From assembly GCF_029589055.1 (NCBI RefSeq), contig NZ_JARQZP010000003.1, positions 434,001 through 498,000 of the forward strand: 64,000 bases of DNA. Direction: 5' to 3'. Position 1 is the stretch's first letter; each line of letters opens with the position of its first letter. Positions 44,623 to 54,236 of the stretch are shown here, one piece after another. This stretch comes from Vibrio hannami. GTDB taxonomy: Bacteria; Pseudomonadota; Gammaproteobacteria; Enterobacterales; Vibrionaceae. Under the pieces are notes generated by a model. It worked only from the letters and a program-made list of their open reading frames with translations, searched no databases and had not been told where the DNA came from. Both the position numbers and the translations under genes were made by a program.

Positions 44623-46615
44623 GCGTTTGAGGAGCAACACGCTCTATCTCTTCCAAAACTTCAGCGTTTGCAATCGCACCAAGATTTTCGACCTTCTGGC
44701 CATTGATGATCTTCTTCACTGCTAACTCTACTAGCTTTCCAGAACGTGTTTTTGGCACGTCACTTATCGCAATTATTTGGCTTGGAACGTGCCTCGGTGA
44801 GCAAGAGGACCTGAGTTTATTTTTGATGTTTGCCTCCAAGTGCTCATCTAAAGTAGTGTTTTGCTGCAATTGAACAAACAGCCATATCTGCTCATCACGG
44901 TCGACCTCTTTTCCTACAGCTATAGAGTCGACAATGCCCATGATAGTGTTCACTTGCTGATATATTTCGGCAGTACCAATTCTTACCCCTCCGGGATTGA
45001 GCGTGGTGTCACCTCGCCCGTAAAACAGGTAGCCACCATTGATGCTTTGTTCGACTTCGTCACCGTGATGCCACACGTTATCGAACTTGTCCCAATAAGC
45101 GCTGTGATAGCGTTCACCAGTGTCATCCCAAAACCCTTTTGGGAAATTTGGCAGAGAATTGGTGCACACAAGCTCACCTCGCTCTTGAATGACCGTTTGA
45201 CCTGATGCGTTGAACACCCTGATATCTACTCCAAGGCCAGTCCCTTGGCACTCTCCTCGATAAACGGGTGAGATAGGGTTACCCAATACAAAGCAACCAC
45301 AAATATCCGTACCACCAGAAATAGACGCTAAATGCAGGTCTTGCTTGATGTGTTTATAAACATAGTCGAACTGCTCTGGATAGAGTACTGAGCCGGTCGA
45401 ACAGAGTGTTTTTAATTGAGGTAGAGAGTAACTTTCGATGGGAGAGAGCTCCGCTTTCTCAATCGCTTCTAAATACTTGGCAGAGGTGCCAAAAACCGAT
45501 AGTTCCGCTCGTTGTGCTAAATCCCAAAGAACATCGGGATGTGGATAAAGCGGGTTCCCATCAAATATCACCAGGCTAGCGCCGCTAGCGAGTGTAGAAA
45601 CGTGCCAGTTCCACATCATCCAACCACAGGTGGTGTAGTAGAACACGCGGTCTCTTGGCTTAATATCGCAATGAAGCTGATGTTCTTTTAGATGATTGAT
45701 AGTGGTGCCACCGACTGAATGAATAATACATTTTGGTTTACCTGTCGTTCCAGAAGAATAAAGAACAAATAAAGGGCTATTGAACTCTACACGAGTAAAC
45801 TTCAAAGGTTGAGGTTGAAAATGATTGATAATGTCTTGCCAGTTTTGGAACGGTACGTTCGGTTCTACGCTGTGCGAGTTTAAATCGTCCTCTTGATTCA
45901 TATAATTAATGGAGCACACCCGTTCAAGCCCATCTAAGTGTTCAATGACTTTGTGGTTCTTGTCTGTCATATCGAACGTCTTGCCATTGAATGTATAGCC
46001 ATCACAGGTAAACAAGACCTTGGGTTTTACTTGACCAAAGCGTTCAATCACACTTTCCACACCAAAGTCTGGTGACGTGGACGTCCAAATAGCCCCTAGG
46101 CTGGTGGTGGCAAGCATAGCGATAACGGTTTGGGGTAGGTAAGGGGTGTAGGCCGCGACTACATCGCCTTGTTGCACACCACAATCTATAAGCCACTGCT
46201 GAATGCTAGAGACTTCTTCACATAAATTTTGCCAGGTGTAGATCTGTTGCTCCCCACGCTCGTTTTCAAACCAAATTGCCTGTTCCTTTGATAACGACTT
46301 GGCAGAACACAATAAGTTTTCTGCATAGTTGACTTGTGATTCTGGGAACCAAACAGCGTCCCGATGAGATTTTGTCTGCTGCCAGCGGCTCTCGCCTAGT
46401 CGTAATACCTGGCTGCCTTGTGAACCTACCATCCCACAATACTGCCATACGTTTTGCCAAAACGACTCGGGGTGCTCCACCGACCATTGTTGGAGATCTG
46501 CGTAGTTATTTAGCTTCCTGTCACATTGAGTGAGGCTATCCATAAATCGGGTTATGTTTGCCTGTGCGATGCGCTGATCGCTTGGTTGCCAAATTGGCGT
46601 ACTGTTTTCGTTCAT
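44603..46615 (-). CDS. Acetoacetyl-CoA synthetase
   Basis: About 670 residues. Adenylate-forming enzyme that activates acetoacetate, the end product of FahA, to acetoacetyl-CoA. ATP-binding block LYSSGTTGKPKCIIHS; GWMMWNWHVS; the late Lys in PKTRSGKLVELAVKKI that carries out the acylation. The length and the block EHPESFWQNVWQYC are typical for AACS rather than acetyl-CoA synthetase. The start is probably ATG 46615 (MNENSTPIWQPSD) or ATG 46642; neither has a clear ribosome site. It is divergent from phhA. Confidence 0.9.
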   Translation of the reverse strand: MNENSTPIWQPSDQRIAQANITRFMDSLTQCDRKLNNYADLQQWSVEHPESFWQNVWQYCGMVGSQGSQVLRLGESRWQQTKSHRDAVWFPESQVNYAENLLCSAKSLSKEQAIWFENERGEQQIYTWQNLCEEVSSIQQWLIDCGVQQGDVVAAYTPYLPQTVIAMLATTSLGAIWTSTSPDFGVESVIERFGQVKPKVLFTCDGYTFNGKTFDMTDKNHKVIEHLDGLERVCSINYMNQEDDLNSHSVEPNVPFQNWQDIINHFQPQPLKFTRVEFNSPLFVLYSSGTTGKPKCIIHSVGGTTINHLKEHQLHCDIKPRDRVFYYTTCGWMMWNWHVSTLASGASLVIFDGNPLYPHPDVLWDLAQRAELSVFGTSAKYLEAIEKAELSPIESYSLPQLKTLCSTGSVLYPEQFDYVYKHIKQDLHLASISGGTDICGCFVLGNPISPVYRGECQGTGLGVDIRVFNASGQTVIQERGELVCTNSLPNFPKGFWDDTGERYHSAYWDKFDNVWHHGDEVEQSINGGYLFYGRGDTTLNPGGVRIGTAEIYQQVNTIMGIVDSIAVGKEVDRDEQIWLFVQLQQNTTLDEHLEANIKNKLRSSCSPRHVPSQIIAISDVPKTRSGKLVELAVKKIINGQKVENLGAIANAEVLEEIERVAPQTQKALQG

Positions 46616-46707
46616 TATTTGTCTGTAACATGTGGTTAACATATTTAGTCTGGTATCTAGGTTTTACAAAGTCAAAAGATCAACAAAATAAGTATTTAAC
46701 AGAAAAG

Positions 46708-46725
46708 TGTAAACGAAATGTTACA
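46708..46725. promoter_or_regulatory. Candidate TyrR box
   Basis: TGTAAACGAAATGTTACA matches TyrR consensus TGTAAA-N6-TTTACA with one mismatch. It is about 90 bp upstream of phhA and also in the divergent AACS upstream region. TyrR/PhhR control of phenylalanine hydroxylase is known in other gammaproteobacteria. A weaker match (TGTAAC-N6-CGTACA, 40443-40460) precedes hppD. Confidence 0.6.
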
Positions 46726-46813
46726 TCACAGCCATCTTCGAAAAGTAACGTAAACTGGCACTAATCAAGAGTGGAAGTAGGCTTAAAGAAAGAGATTTTT
46801 TAGGAAGTGTATC

Positions 46814-47551
46814 ATGACTCAATATCATTCGAAGCCCGTTAGTCAAGAGGGCTGGGTTGAGTGGAGCCTCGAAGAAGATGCGATTTGGCACGACTTGGTG
46901 ACAAGGCAACTGAGCGTAATCACCGGTCGCGCTTGTGATGCATATTTACATGGTTTGAGCCTGCTTAATCTGCCATTAGACAGGGTTCCTCAGCTCCCCG
47001 AGATAAATAAAGTGCTCAAGCAAACAACAGGTTGGCAGGTACAGCCAGTTCCTGCATTGATTGATTTCGACCGCTTCTTCGATTTACTCGCCAACAAGCG
47101 ATTTCCGGTTGCAACGTTTTTAAGAACGCGGGATGAATTCGATTATTTACAAGAGCCGGATTTTTTCCATGAAATATTTGGCCACTGTGCAATGCTGACC
47201 AATGCTGATTTCGCGGCTTTCACCGAACGCTATGGAAAACTGGGAAAGATAGCGAGCCCAAAGCAACGCGTTTATCTTGCTCGATTGTATTGGTTTACGG
47301 TTGAGTTTGGCTTAGTCAAGGAAGGACAGAAACTAAAAATCTATGGCGGTGGTATTCTTTCGTCTCCTGCAGAAACCATTTATGCGTTGGAAGGGGGTGT
47401 AGCGATTCATGAAGAGTTTGATATACAAACTGTCCTAAGAACGCCTTATCGTATTGACATCATGCAGCCTAAATACTACGTGATTGAGGGGCTGTCTGAA
47501 CTCTTTAAAATTGGCCAAAAAACCTATTACAGCAAGCAGATCTCGCGATAG
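46814..47551 (+). CDS. phhA: Phenylalanine 4-monooxygenase
   Basis: 245 residues. Hydroxylates phenylalanine to tyrosine using tetrahydropterin and non-haem iron. The iron ligands are the two His in DFFHEIFGHCAML near residue 120, with a Glu in the later RLYWFTVEFGLV block. The length is close to the monomeric bacterial enzyme (about 260). AGGAAG site before ATG. It pairs with phhB downstream, which regenerates the pterin. Confidence 0.95.
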   Translation: MTQYHSKPVSQEGWVEWSLEEDAIWHDLVTRQLSVITGRACDAYLHGLSLLNLPLDRVPQLPEINKVLKQTTGWQVQPVPALIDFDRFFDLLANKRFPVATFLRTRDEFDYLQEPDFFHEIFGHCAMLTNADFAAFTERYGKLGKIASPKQRVYLARLYWFTVEFGLVKEGQKLKIYGGGILSSPAETIYALEGGVAIHEEFDIQTVLRTPYRIDIMQPKYYVIEGLSELFKIGQKTYYSKQISR

Positions 47552-47596
47552 AAGCGGGATTACTACCACCACTTTTTGAACCTAAGGAACCAGTAC

Positions 47597-47935
47597 ATGT
47601 TGAATAAACAACAATGCGAAGCCTGCAGTGTCGATGCAATTGCTCTTAATAATGATGATCAACAGTCATTGTTATTAGAGTTAACTGGCTGGCAGATCAT
47701 GGAAAGAAGCGGCATCCCTCAGCTTGAGAAGGCGTATAAATTTAAGAACTTCAAGCAGGCCTGGACGTTCAGCAATAAAGTCGCAGAGTTGGCGGAAGAA
47801 CAGTTCCATCATCCTTCTATCTTATTGGAATGGGGTAAAGTAACCGTGACATGGTGGAGCCACTCTATAAAAGGCCTGCACAAAAATGATTTCATATGTG
47901 CTTCACGCTGTGATGTCCTGGCTGAAGGCGAGTGA
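47597..47935 (+). CDS. phhB: Pterin-4a-carbinolamine dehydratase
   Basis: 112 residues. Start set at ATG 47597 with AAGGAA before it; the frame continues upstream by seven codons without need. Family signature KFKNFKQAWTFSNKVAELAEEQFHHPSILLEWGKVTVTWWSHSIKGLHKNDFICA with the catalytic His pair. Dehydrates the 4a-hydroxy-pterin left by PhhA. Confidence 0.93.
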   Translation: MLNKQQCEACSVDAIALNNDDQQSLLLELTGWQIMERSGIPQLEKAYKFKNFKQAWTFSNKVAELAEEQFHHPSILLEWGKVTVTWWSHSIKGLHKNDFICASRCDVLAEGE

Positions 47936-48073
47936 TTTATTGGCGACTAATTTCGTGGTCTTTTAATAATGGGGATTGATCTTTAAGTATCGAAAAATCA
48001 TAGAAACACAAAAACACGCAATAAAGCGTTTAATTTTTAAAGATTTGAGAAATTCCTAAGTAGAAGGGCAACT

Positions 48074-48121
<48 letters not shown>

Positions 48122-48299
48122 TAACCATACCGAACTCAACATCAATAATATCAGCCAAATTCAATGATATCAATAGTTAATGGCATCAAGAGATTGACGG
48201 TGAGGTCATATTACAACATACTACACCGACACGTAGCCACAAACGGCATGTTTTAAAGGGCTACTTATGGTACCTTGTGTTTTAGTGTAGGAGTTGAAA

Positions 48300-48875
48300 T
48301 TGGCTAGATTTCTGTCCCAACTTAAGAAGAAAAACTTATCCGTGGACATCCATCCTCGGGCTATAGATGCCTATCGCTTTTATCATTCTCAGGCCTTCTT
48401 GTTTGACAAGACCCACTTCAAAATAGATGCGCTGAAATCACTTCAACATGGTCAAATTTTCTCTGCGATACATTCGTCATCTAGTAAGTGTTTTCTCTTT
48501 GGTGGATTTGAAGTATTGGGCTTTTCTGTCCATCAGTTTGATATCATGAGTCACACAGTGATTGTTTATGATGATTTGGAGGATGATGAAATTGAGTTGA
48601 TTGCTTGGATGGGAGTGATGAGAAGTTTAACTTCGACCGTTCAAAATAGTCAGTTGGAGCTTCTTCGAAAGTCTATCAATGTGTCTGCACCAGATACTGT
48701 TCTACAAAAGATATTTACTGCAAAGAAACTCACTCAAAGAAAACTGGCCGAGTGTACGGCACTTACCGTGTCGGGTTTGAAAAAGCAGCACAAGATTAAT
48801 CCTGTTGATCAACAAGTTCCCGACGTCAATTTAAATATATTCGAGAAAGTGATTAATGGCATTGGTAGTGAATGA
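48300..48875 (+). CDS. Small protein of recombinase trio, GmtX-like
   Basis: 191 residues. The likely start is TTG 48300 (MARFLSQLKKKN), spaced seven bases from GGAG; a TTG two codons upstream is too close to that site. The C-terminal third contains a helix-turn-helix-like segment VLQKIFTAKKLTQRKLAECTALTVSGLKKQ. It overlaps the next gene by 20 bases. Three overlapping genes in this order and with these sizes resemble the gamma-mobile-trio (GmtX, GmtY, GmtZ) of vibrio islands; the assignment is by layout and partial recall, not by alignment. Confidence 0.6.
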   Translation: MARFLSQLKKKNLSVDIHPRAIDAYRFYHSQAFLFDKTHFKIDALKSLQHGQIFSAIHSSSSKCFLFGGFEVLGFSVHQFDIMSHTVIVYDDLEDDEIELIAWMGVMRSLTSTVQNSQLELLRKSINVSAPDTVLQKIFTAKKLTQRKLAECTALTVSGLKKQHKINPVDQQVPDVNLNIFEKVINGIGSE

Positions 48876-51065
48876 TAAGAATAAGGCTTCTTTTTTTCAA
48901 AGACTGTTCTCTTGCTCACCAACACAAAACAGTGCGATAGCCTATGAAGTTTTGAGATTATGTAAAATTCTTTTCCCCCAGTATCGGGAGCATTTTCTGG
49001 GGGAGTACGAATCATTAGTTGAAGAAGCTAACAAATACATAAATGAGAATCCACAGGCTTTATCTGCTGTTTATAGTGATTTATCCAGTAAACATTTATT
49101 GACTCAGCGGTACACCGCAGCATTCATCACTGTTGAGGCAAAACGAACAATTTCTTCTGATAATCAATTTGACAACTACAAAGCTATCACTCTGTTGGTC
49201 ATTACTTATTTAAGTTTCCGCGGTAATCATGAACACAAAGAGTTATGTAATGATGTACGTCAGTGGGCTCTTGGCAGAAGAGAAAAGTCATACTTAAATT
49301 TACCTGATATAGAGGGCTTTGATTTTGACGCACTAATTAAAGCTCTTATGTCACTAAGAAATAATGCGGGGTCAGAAAAGTACCAGCGGGAAATAGGTCA
49401 TTTGGTAACGTCTTTTCAATATGCGCATTTGGATAAAGAAAGAGCTACTCGTACCGTAACATCGCGGAAATTTAATAAGGACAGTCAACTTCAACAAACG
49501 AAAAAGCATGCAGAGGATGAATATGGTGTATCGGTCTCGGTGATTGAAGAGCAGGAGTTTGATGAAAAAGATGGAGTTAATGCTTCTTGGGAGGGAGAGG
49601 AGGAACGGTCCGGGAACATAAGGTCGCTGTCTGTAGTCTCATCTAACGATGGTATACGTGAAGAATACGCATCGCAGGCAATACAAGCCAAAGCTATCAC
49701 TGAGCGTATTCGTAGAAAAAGTATGATGCTTAGTTGTGATATATCAACAATGACAATGTTTGAGTTACACCATCTAATATCAGGTTGTATTAAATTGATG
49801 AAGTACAACAACCAATACTTAGAAAGTGCAAGGGTACTCCTGTTAATGTTATTGACAGGAAATTCTTTTAGTGAAGTGCGGAGTTGGAGTGCAATCAAAA
49901 GAGATGACCGAGGTATTATTGGCATAAAAAGGGAGTTTCAGCTTCCTAGCCACTCACAACGCGAGCAAATAAAGCCGATGCTCAAAGATGTAGTACAAGA
50001 ATACCCCTGTTTCTCCCTCTTAGTCTGGTGTCTGGTATCCACAATTTCAAGTTTCATGGAACAACTGACGCAGACTTAAAACATGTATTATCTGCTCTGA
50101 ATAAAGAGCATGGAACTAGACTCAGCCTTGGTAAAGTATCATCGTACTTTGTTCAAGTAATGATGGCTGTTGGACAAGATCATACTCTTGTGGATCTTAT
50201 CACAGGTTATGACGCGAAAAATAAGCCAGCTCGCTTTTACACTCATATTCCATACCAGACATTGTATTTTACCTATAAGCGGTATCTAGGTTACATTGAC
50301 AGGGCAGGGAAAACTGACTTTCGCTCCGAGTTGGCAGAAGTTGAACAAGTGTTTCTTGAACAGAATGTAGGCTCACCATTGTACGTAGATGATAGTCTTC
50401 TTCAGGAAATTTTCTCCGGACTAATAACTGCAATTGATACCTTATCCGCTACTCAAAAGGGGCTTTACTCAGAAACAACGCACAACTTGAAAGTCATATA
50501 TCTTCAGCTTATTCTAAGCTTGGGTAGTGGTTATCGACCGGTTGATGCCTGGTTCGGCACAATCGATGACATACACTTCCTTTCAGGAGAGTATCGAATC
50601 GCTGAAAAGGAACGCTCAGTTGGATATAGTGGTAGAACAGTATTGCTGCCTCACATTGTGCTGGAGCATATTCGGCAATATATAGACTATTGCGAGCAGT
50701 TAGTGATCTATTATGCACAATCCGATATAGAACTATCTGACCGATATCAGCAAGCCATAAATGGAGATATGCCGTTTTGCTTTTATCGTTATCAGGAGGC
50801 GATACAAGAAGTTAAACCGTCAACATATATGCAACATGTTGATTTGATACTTCCTTTGCCAGCGAATTGGGCTCGCCACTATCTACGTTCTTTCCTGTTT
50901 AGCAAAAATGTCGGAGATGAGCTGATAGATGCATGGATGGGGCATATCCATACTAACCAATTACCGTTTGCTCAGTTTAGTAGTTTAACCCGGAAAGATT
51001 TGCATGTGATTCGTGATCTATTAGAAGAACACATAGTCATGTTGTTATCAGAGGGACGAAAATGA
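48856..51065 (+). pseudogene. Tyrosine-recombinase-like GmtY-like protein, frame broken by one base (probably an indel artefact)
   Basis: As written there are two frames: 48856-50079 (407 codons) and one starting only from GTG 50028. They join at a C4 run (50004-50007). One more C gives EYPLFLPLSLVSGIHNF and a continuous protein of about 736 residues. The C-terminal part has recombinase box I as GSGYRPVDAWFG (about residue 555) and box II as WARHYLRSF (about 673) and MGH (about 694). The following motif reads FAQF where a catalytic Tyr is expected, so it may lack strand-transfer chemistry itself. Its end overlaps the next gene by four bases. Confidence 0.68.
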
Positions 51066-54000
51066 GTGGCAAGAAGTTTGGTGAGGAAGGAAGGCACAAA
51101 GCGCGTATAGAGCATATAGAGAGGGTAACGAAGGAGTCAATAAAACTGTTGGCGAATCAGTTCCCAGATCCCGCTATACGTCCATCAGAATCTGATTTTA
51201 TCTCGGGCTGGGAAGCTTTTTTTCAGAGCTTAATAAAAACTTTTGGTAGACAAAATGATTTTCGTCAGGCCTTTAATGTAGGCGTTCGTCAAATCAAAAA
51301 GTATCAAGTACAACACGGTTGGGATTTCTCACCACCACATCATATCTTTACCAATAGACCATCCCCACAACTTCGGAATCCGAGTTGGCAAAAAGGTGCC
51401 TGGGCTCTCCATGATGCCTACCAGCAATGGAATGGTACATACAGTAAACTAGAGTCTCGGGACATCCAGTATAGGTATCAGTCACTATTACTTTCGTTGC
51501 TGATGGATTCTGGTCAGTGCAATATCGATGTGCTTAAGGCATTTAATCTAAAGCTTAAGTCATCAGAGGCGTTGCCGGTGCAAAGTTTTTCTGGTTACAC
51601 TTTCATCACACTGGTTCTTAATAACGATAATCTTAATAGTAATGCCGAGCATGACGGCGAGAGGTTAACCATTTATCAATGCTATTTGTCTTTAAAAACG
51701 TTGGGACAACTCAAACTCTGGCAGAAGCTAGACAAAAAGGACTGGCAATATCCTGAAGATGCAAATGCTATCTTAGCTAAAATGAAAGAGAACTTTCCTA
51801 ACCATAAAGATCTTCCGACGAAAGCTCAGATGTTTTGCTCGTGCGCATCTTTTTGGTATGAAAGGCATAGTAACCCTACCCTAAGTGAAGCTCTTCTGGA
51901 GTTCAGGATTGGAAGAACTCATTCATACTCACTTCCAACATCGAACTTAATCAGGTTAATTGCTCCAACGGTGCAACCTGTTCAACCTGCTTCGTTCTAT
52001 GATTTTTCGACTAAAACTTCAGCTAATTATAGACGAACAGAATGTGTAAATACTCTGGGCTTACCTCTCAAGCACAATCAATTCATCAGCAAGCTAAAAG
52101 AAGCCTGCAAGCCTAGTATTGATGGGAATAAGGTTTCCCCAAAAACAGTTCGAGCTAAGTTAGAAACTGTATTAGGTGAGTTTGAACTTGTGGGCTGGCA
52201 GCAGGTGTTTGTCCAATGGTTAATATATAAGACACATGACTGCAAGGCGAGTACCGTTAACGGATATATGCTAAACCAAGCCAAATATTGGTATAAGATG
52301 AATACTGAGCGACCACTTCTTGATGTCACATCTACCGTGGAGTTGGAAGAGATTTATCAGGAGCACATTAATTTCCACATGACCCCCAAGGCTAAGGGGT
52401 TCTATGCCAAGCGATTAAAAGACTTACATGTTTTCGCCGCAGCTTTATTGAACTTGCCTGCTGTAAATGACATTTTCTTCAGGGTTGATGTAGGCAAGCG
52501 ACATACTCGAGCGGGTCTAATTGATGAGCGGCTTTTCAAAGGGCTGCTGAAGCATATCGAAACTTTAAAAGATCTTAATGATACCGACCAAGAAGCATTG
52601 CAATGTATCTGTATAATCGCATATCGCTGTGGTCTACGAATGAATGAGCTGTATAAACTTACAATTGACAGTGTCGAGGCTTCGAGGAGTGGATGGATTG
52701 AAATACGTCCGAATCGGTTTGGGAATAATAAAACAGCCAGTAGCCTTCGTAAAGTTCCTCTATGGCCTTTGCTTCTGGAGAATGAAGTAGAGATTGTTTC
52801 AAATTACATTCAGTCCAAAAGGCGACAAAGTCTAGCAAAGTCAGCACCATTATTGACCATGGGAGAGGATGTTCATCGTCCTTTTAATATGTTTACGGTT
52901 TCAAACTACGTGGGGAGGGCATTGAGAGCTCACTCCGGTGAACCGCATTTTGTGTTTTATCACCTAAGACATAGCTGTTTCAGCCGTCTTCAGGTAATGT
53001 TGGAGCACCGTGAACCCCATACGATACTACCTCATTTTTATCCATACTCGGACGAGCAAACCAAAGATATTAAAAAGCGACTATTTAAGCAGACGTATTG
53101 CAACAAGTATTGGGAAATAGCTGCACTTGCCGGCCATGAAAGCCCTAGAACAACCTTCGAACACTATTTCCATTTAAGTGATTTGCTGAGTGCTCCTGTA
53201 ACTGAGGAAAACCATAGACCTTTATCGCAAACAGATGCACAAAAAAATGGACTCTTTTCGCGGAGGCAATATCAGGCATTAGCTAATCAGAAGGGTGAAG
53301 CTAACTTCGGAGATAGCTTTCCTATGCTGGCCAGTTCACTTGATATTGAAGACATCGTCAGCTCTACGGTAGATGATGATTTCAATGAAGTTAATATTGA
53401 TGTTCCAACACGAAAGAAAAGAATCCCTATAGATGTGTGCTATCAGGTGCTTGAGGCAGTCTCAGGAGGTGAGGGTGTAGAATCATTGGCATATAAATAC
53501 CAGTTGAAGTCAGAAGATATAAACAGGTGGTTGGATCATGCTCGGGCACTTAAATCTTTGAGCACAAACTACAATGCCGGCGTTAAAGGATCTCGATTTT
53601 TTACGGAAAAGCGAGCACACACTTTAGTACCGGGAAAATATAAAACAATAGAGGAAAAAGAGTATGCCAACCGGTTCCTTGCCAGATTAAGGGATCATTA
53701 CGGGAACGATAGAGAGAATATTCAAAGCATGATAGCTTATGCTTTGCAGCATACTTACGTAAGCAAATCAGGGATAACATTCAGCTCTCCTTCCACTCTC
53801 AGGTTATTCATTAAGACCTTCCAATTTGCAATTCCAAAATCCGACTGGAGGGCAGTAAAACTAGGTATTAACAATAGCATCATTAAAGATGAGTGGCTGG
53901 AGGTCTTATGTGATATTTCTACGGCCGAAGAAAAAAGAGGGACATTAACGGGACGCTCAGGTAAAGGTTCTGTTAGACTTGAGCTAAAAAGTCCCAGCGA

Positions 54001-54115
54001 AGATAAGTACACCAAAAATGAATACAAAAAGTATTCGTCTCATATTCTAATCTACGTATTCTATATGGCTTATATCATGTTTGAAAATCCACCACCTATA
54101 GGAAGTCACAAGTAA
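51062..54115 (+). CDS. Large tyrosine-type integrase, GmtZ-like
   Basis: 1017 residues. The catalytic tyrosine-recombinase domain lies in the middle: box I AYRCGLRMNELYKL (about 520-533), box II YHLRHSCFSR (about 632), and GHESPRTTFEHYF (about 692-705), giving R, H-x-x-R, H and Y in the expected order. About 510 residues precede it and about 300 follow; the C-terminal part is rich in charged helices with no recognised domain. Far larger than a normal integrase (about 400). It probably carries out excision and integration of the island together with the two upstream proteins. Confidence 0.72.
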   Translation: MSGKKFGEEGRHKARIEHIERVTKESIKLLANQFPDPAIRPSESDFISGWEAFFQSLIKTFGRQNDFRQAFNVGVRQIKKYQVQHGWDFSPPHHIFTNRPSPQLRNPSWQKGAWALHDAYQQWNGTYSKLESRDIQYRYQSLLLSLLMDSGQCNIDVLKAFNLKLKSSEALPVQSFSGYTFITLVLNNDNLNSNAEHDGERLTIYQCYLSLKTLGQLKLWQKLDKKDWQYPEDANAILAKMKENFPNHKDLPTKAQMFCSCASFWYERHSNPTLSEALLEFRIGRTHSYSLPTSNLIRLIAPTVQPVQPASFYDFSTKTSANYRRTECVNTLGLPLKHNQFISKLKEACKPSIDGNKVSPKTVRAKLETVLGEFELVGWQQVFVQWLIYKTHDCKASTVNGYMLNQAKYWYKMNTERPLLDVTSTVELEEIYQEHINFHMTPKAKGFYAKRLKDLHVFAAALLNLPAVNDIFFRVDVGKRHTRAGLIDERLFKGLLKHIETLKDLNDTDQEALQCICIIAYRCGLRMNELYKLTIDSVEASRSGWIEIRPNRFGNNKTASSLRKVPLWPLLLENEVEIVSNYIQSKRRQSLAKSAPLLTMGEDVHRPFNMFTVSNYVGRALRAHSGEPHFVFYHLRHSCFSRLQVMLEHREPHTILPHFYPYSDEQTKDIKKRLFKQTYCNKYWEIAALAGHESPRTTFEHYFHLSDLLSAPVTEENHRPLSQTDAQKNGLFSRRQYQALANQKGEANFGDSFPMLASSLDIEDIVSSTVDDDFNEVNIDVPTRKKRIPIDVCYQVLEAVSGGEGVESLAYKYQLKSEDINRWLDHARALKSLSTNYNAGVKGSRFFTEKRAHTLVPGKYKTIEEKEYANRFLARLRDHYGNDRENIQSMIAYALQHTYVSKSGITFSSPSTLRLFIKTFQFAIPKSDWRAVKLGINNSIIKDEWLEVLCDISTAEEKRGTLTGRSGKGSVRLELKSPSEDKYTKNEYKKYSSHILIYVFYMAYIMFENPPPIGSHK

Positions 54116-54151
54116 TTACAAGATTACTAATATATGCATATATTTGACTGC

Positions 54152-54195
54152 GAAAGGTTACTTTCAAAATGATGAAAGACAGCCCCTTCTTTCAG
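54152..54195. repeat. Imperfect direct repeat, left copy (nrtR 3'-end remnant)
   Basis: 44 bp, about 39 of 44 bases the same as 61271-61314. On the minus strand it encodes LKEGAVFHHFESNLS, matching the LKEGADIHHFERNLS end of the NrtR-like gene. This is therefore a fragment of a second nrtR-type gene, just after the integrase. Confidence 0.75.
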
Positions 54196-54236
54196 CTAAT
54201 ATTAGATATTTTCAACATTCTTATCGGTTTTTATAT

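Noticed and set aside
49990-50030. Programmed -1 frameshift in the gmtY-like gene
   Set aside because: The direction would fit, but no slippery heptamer of the X-XXY-YYZ type is present at the join, and similar breaks in unrelated genes point to base errors.
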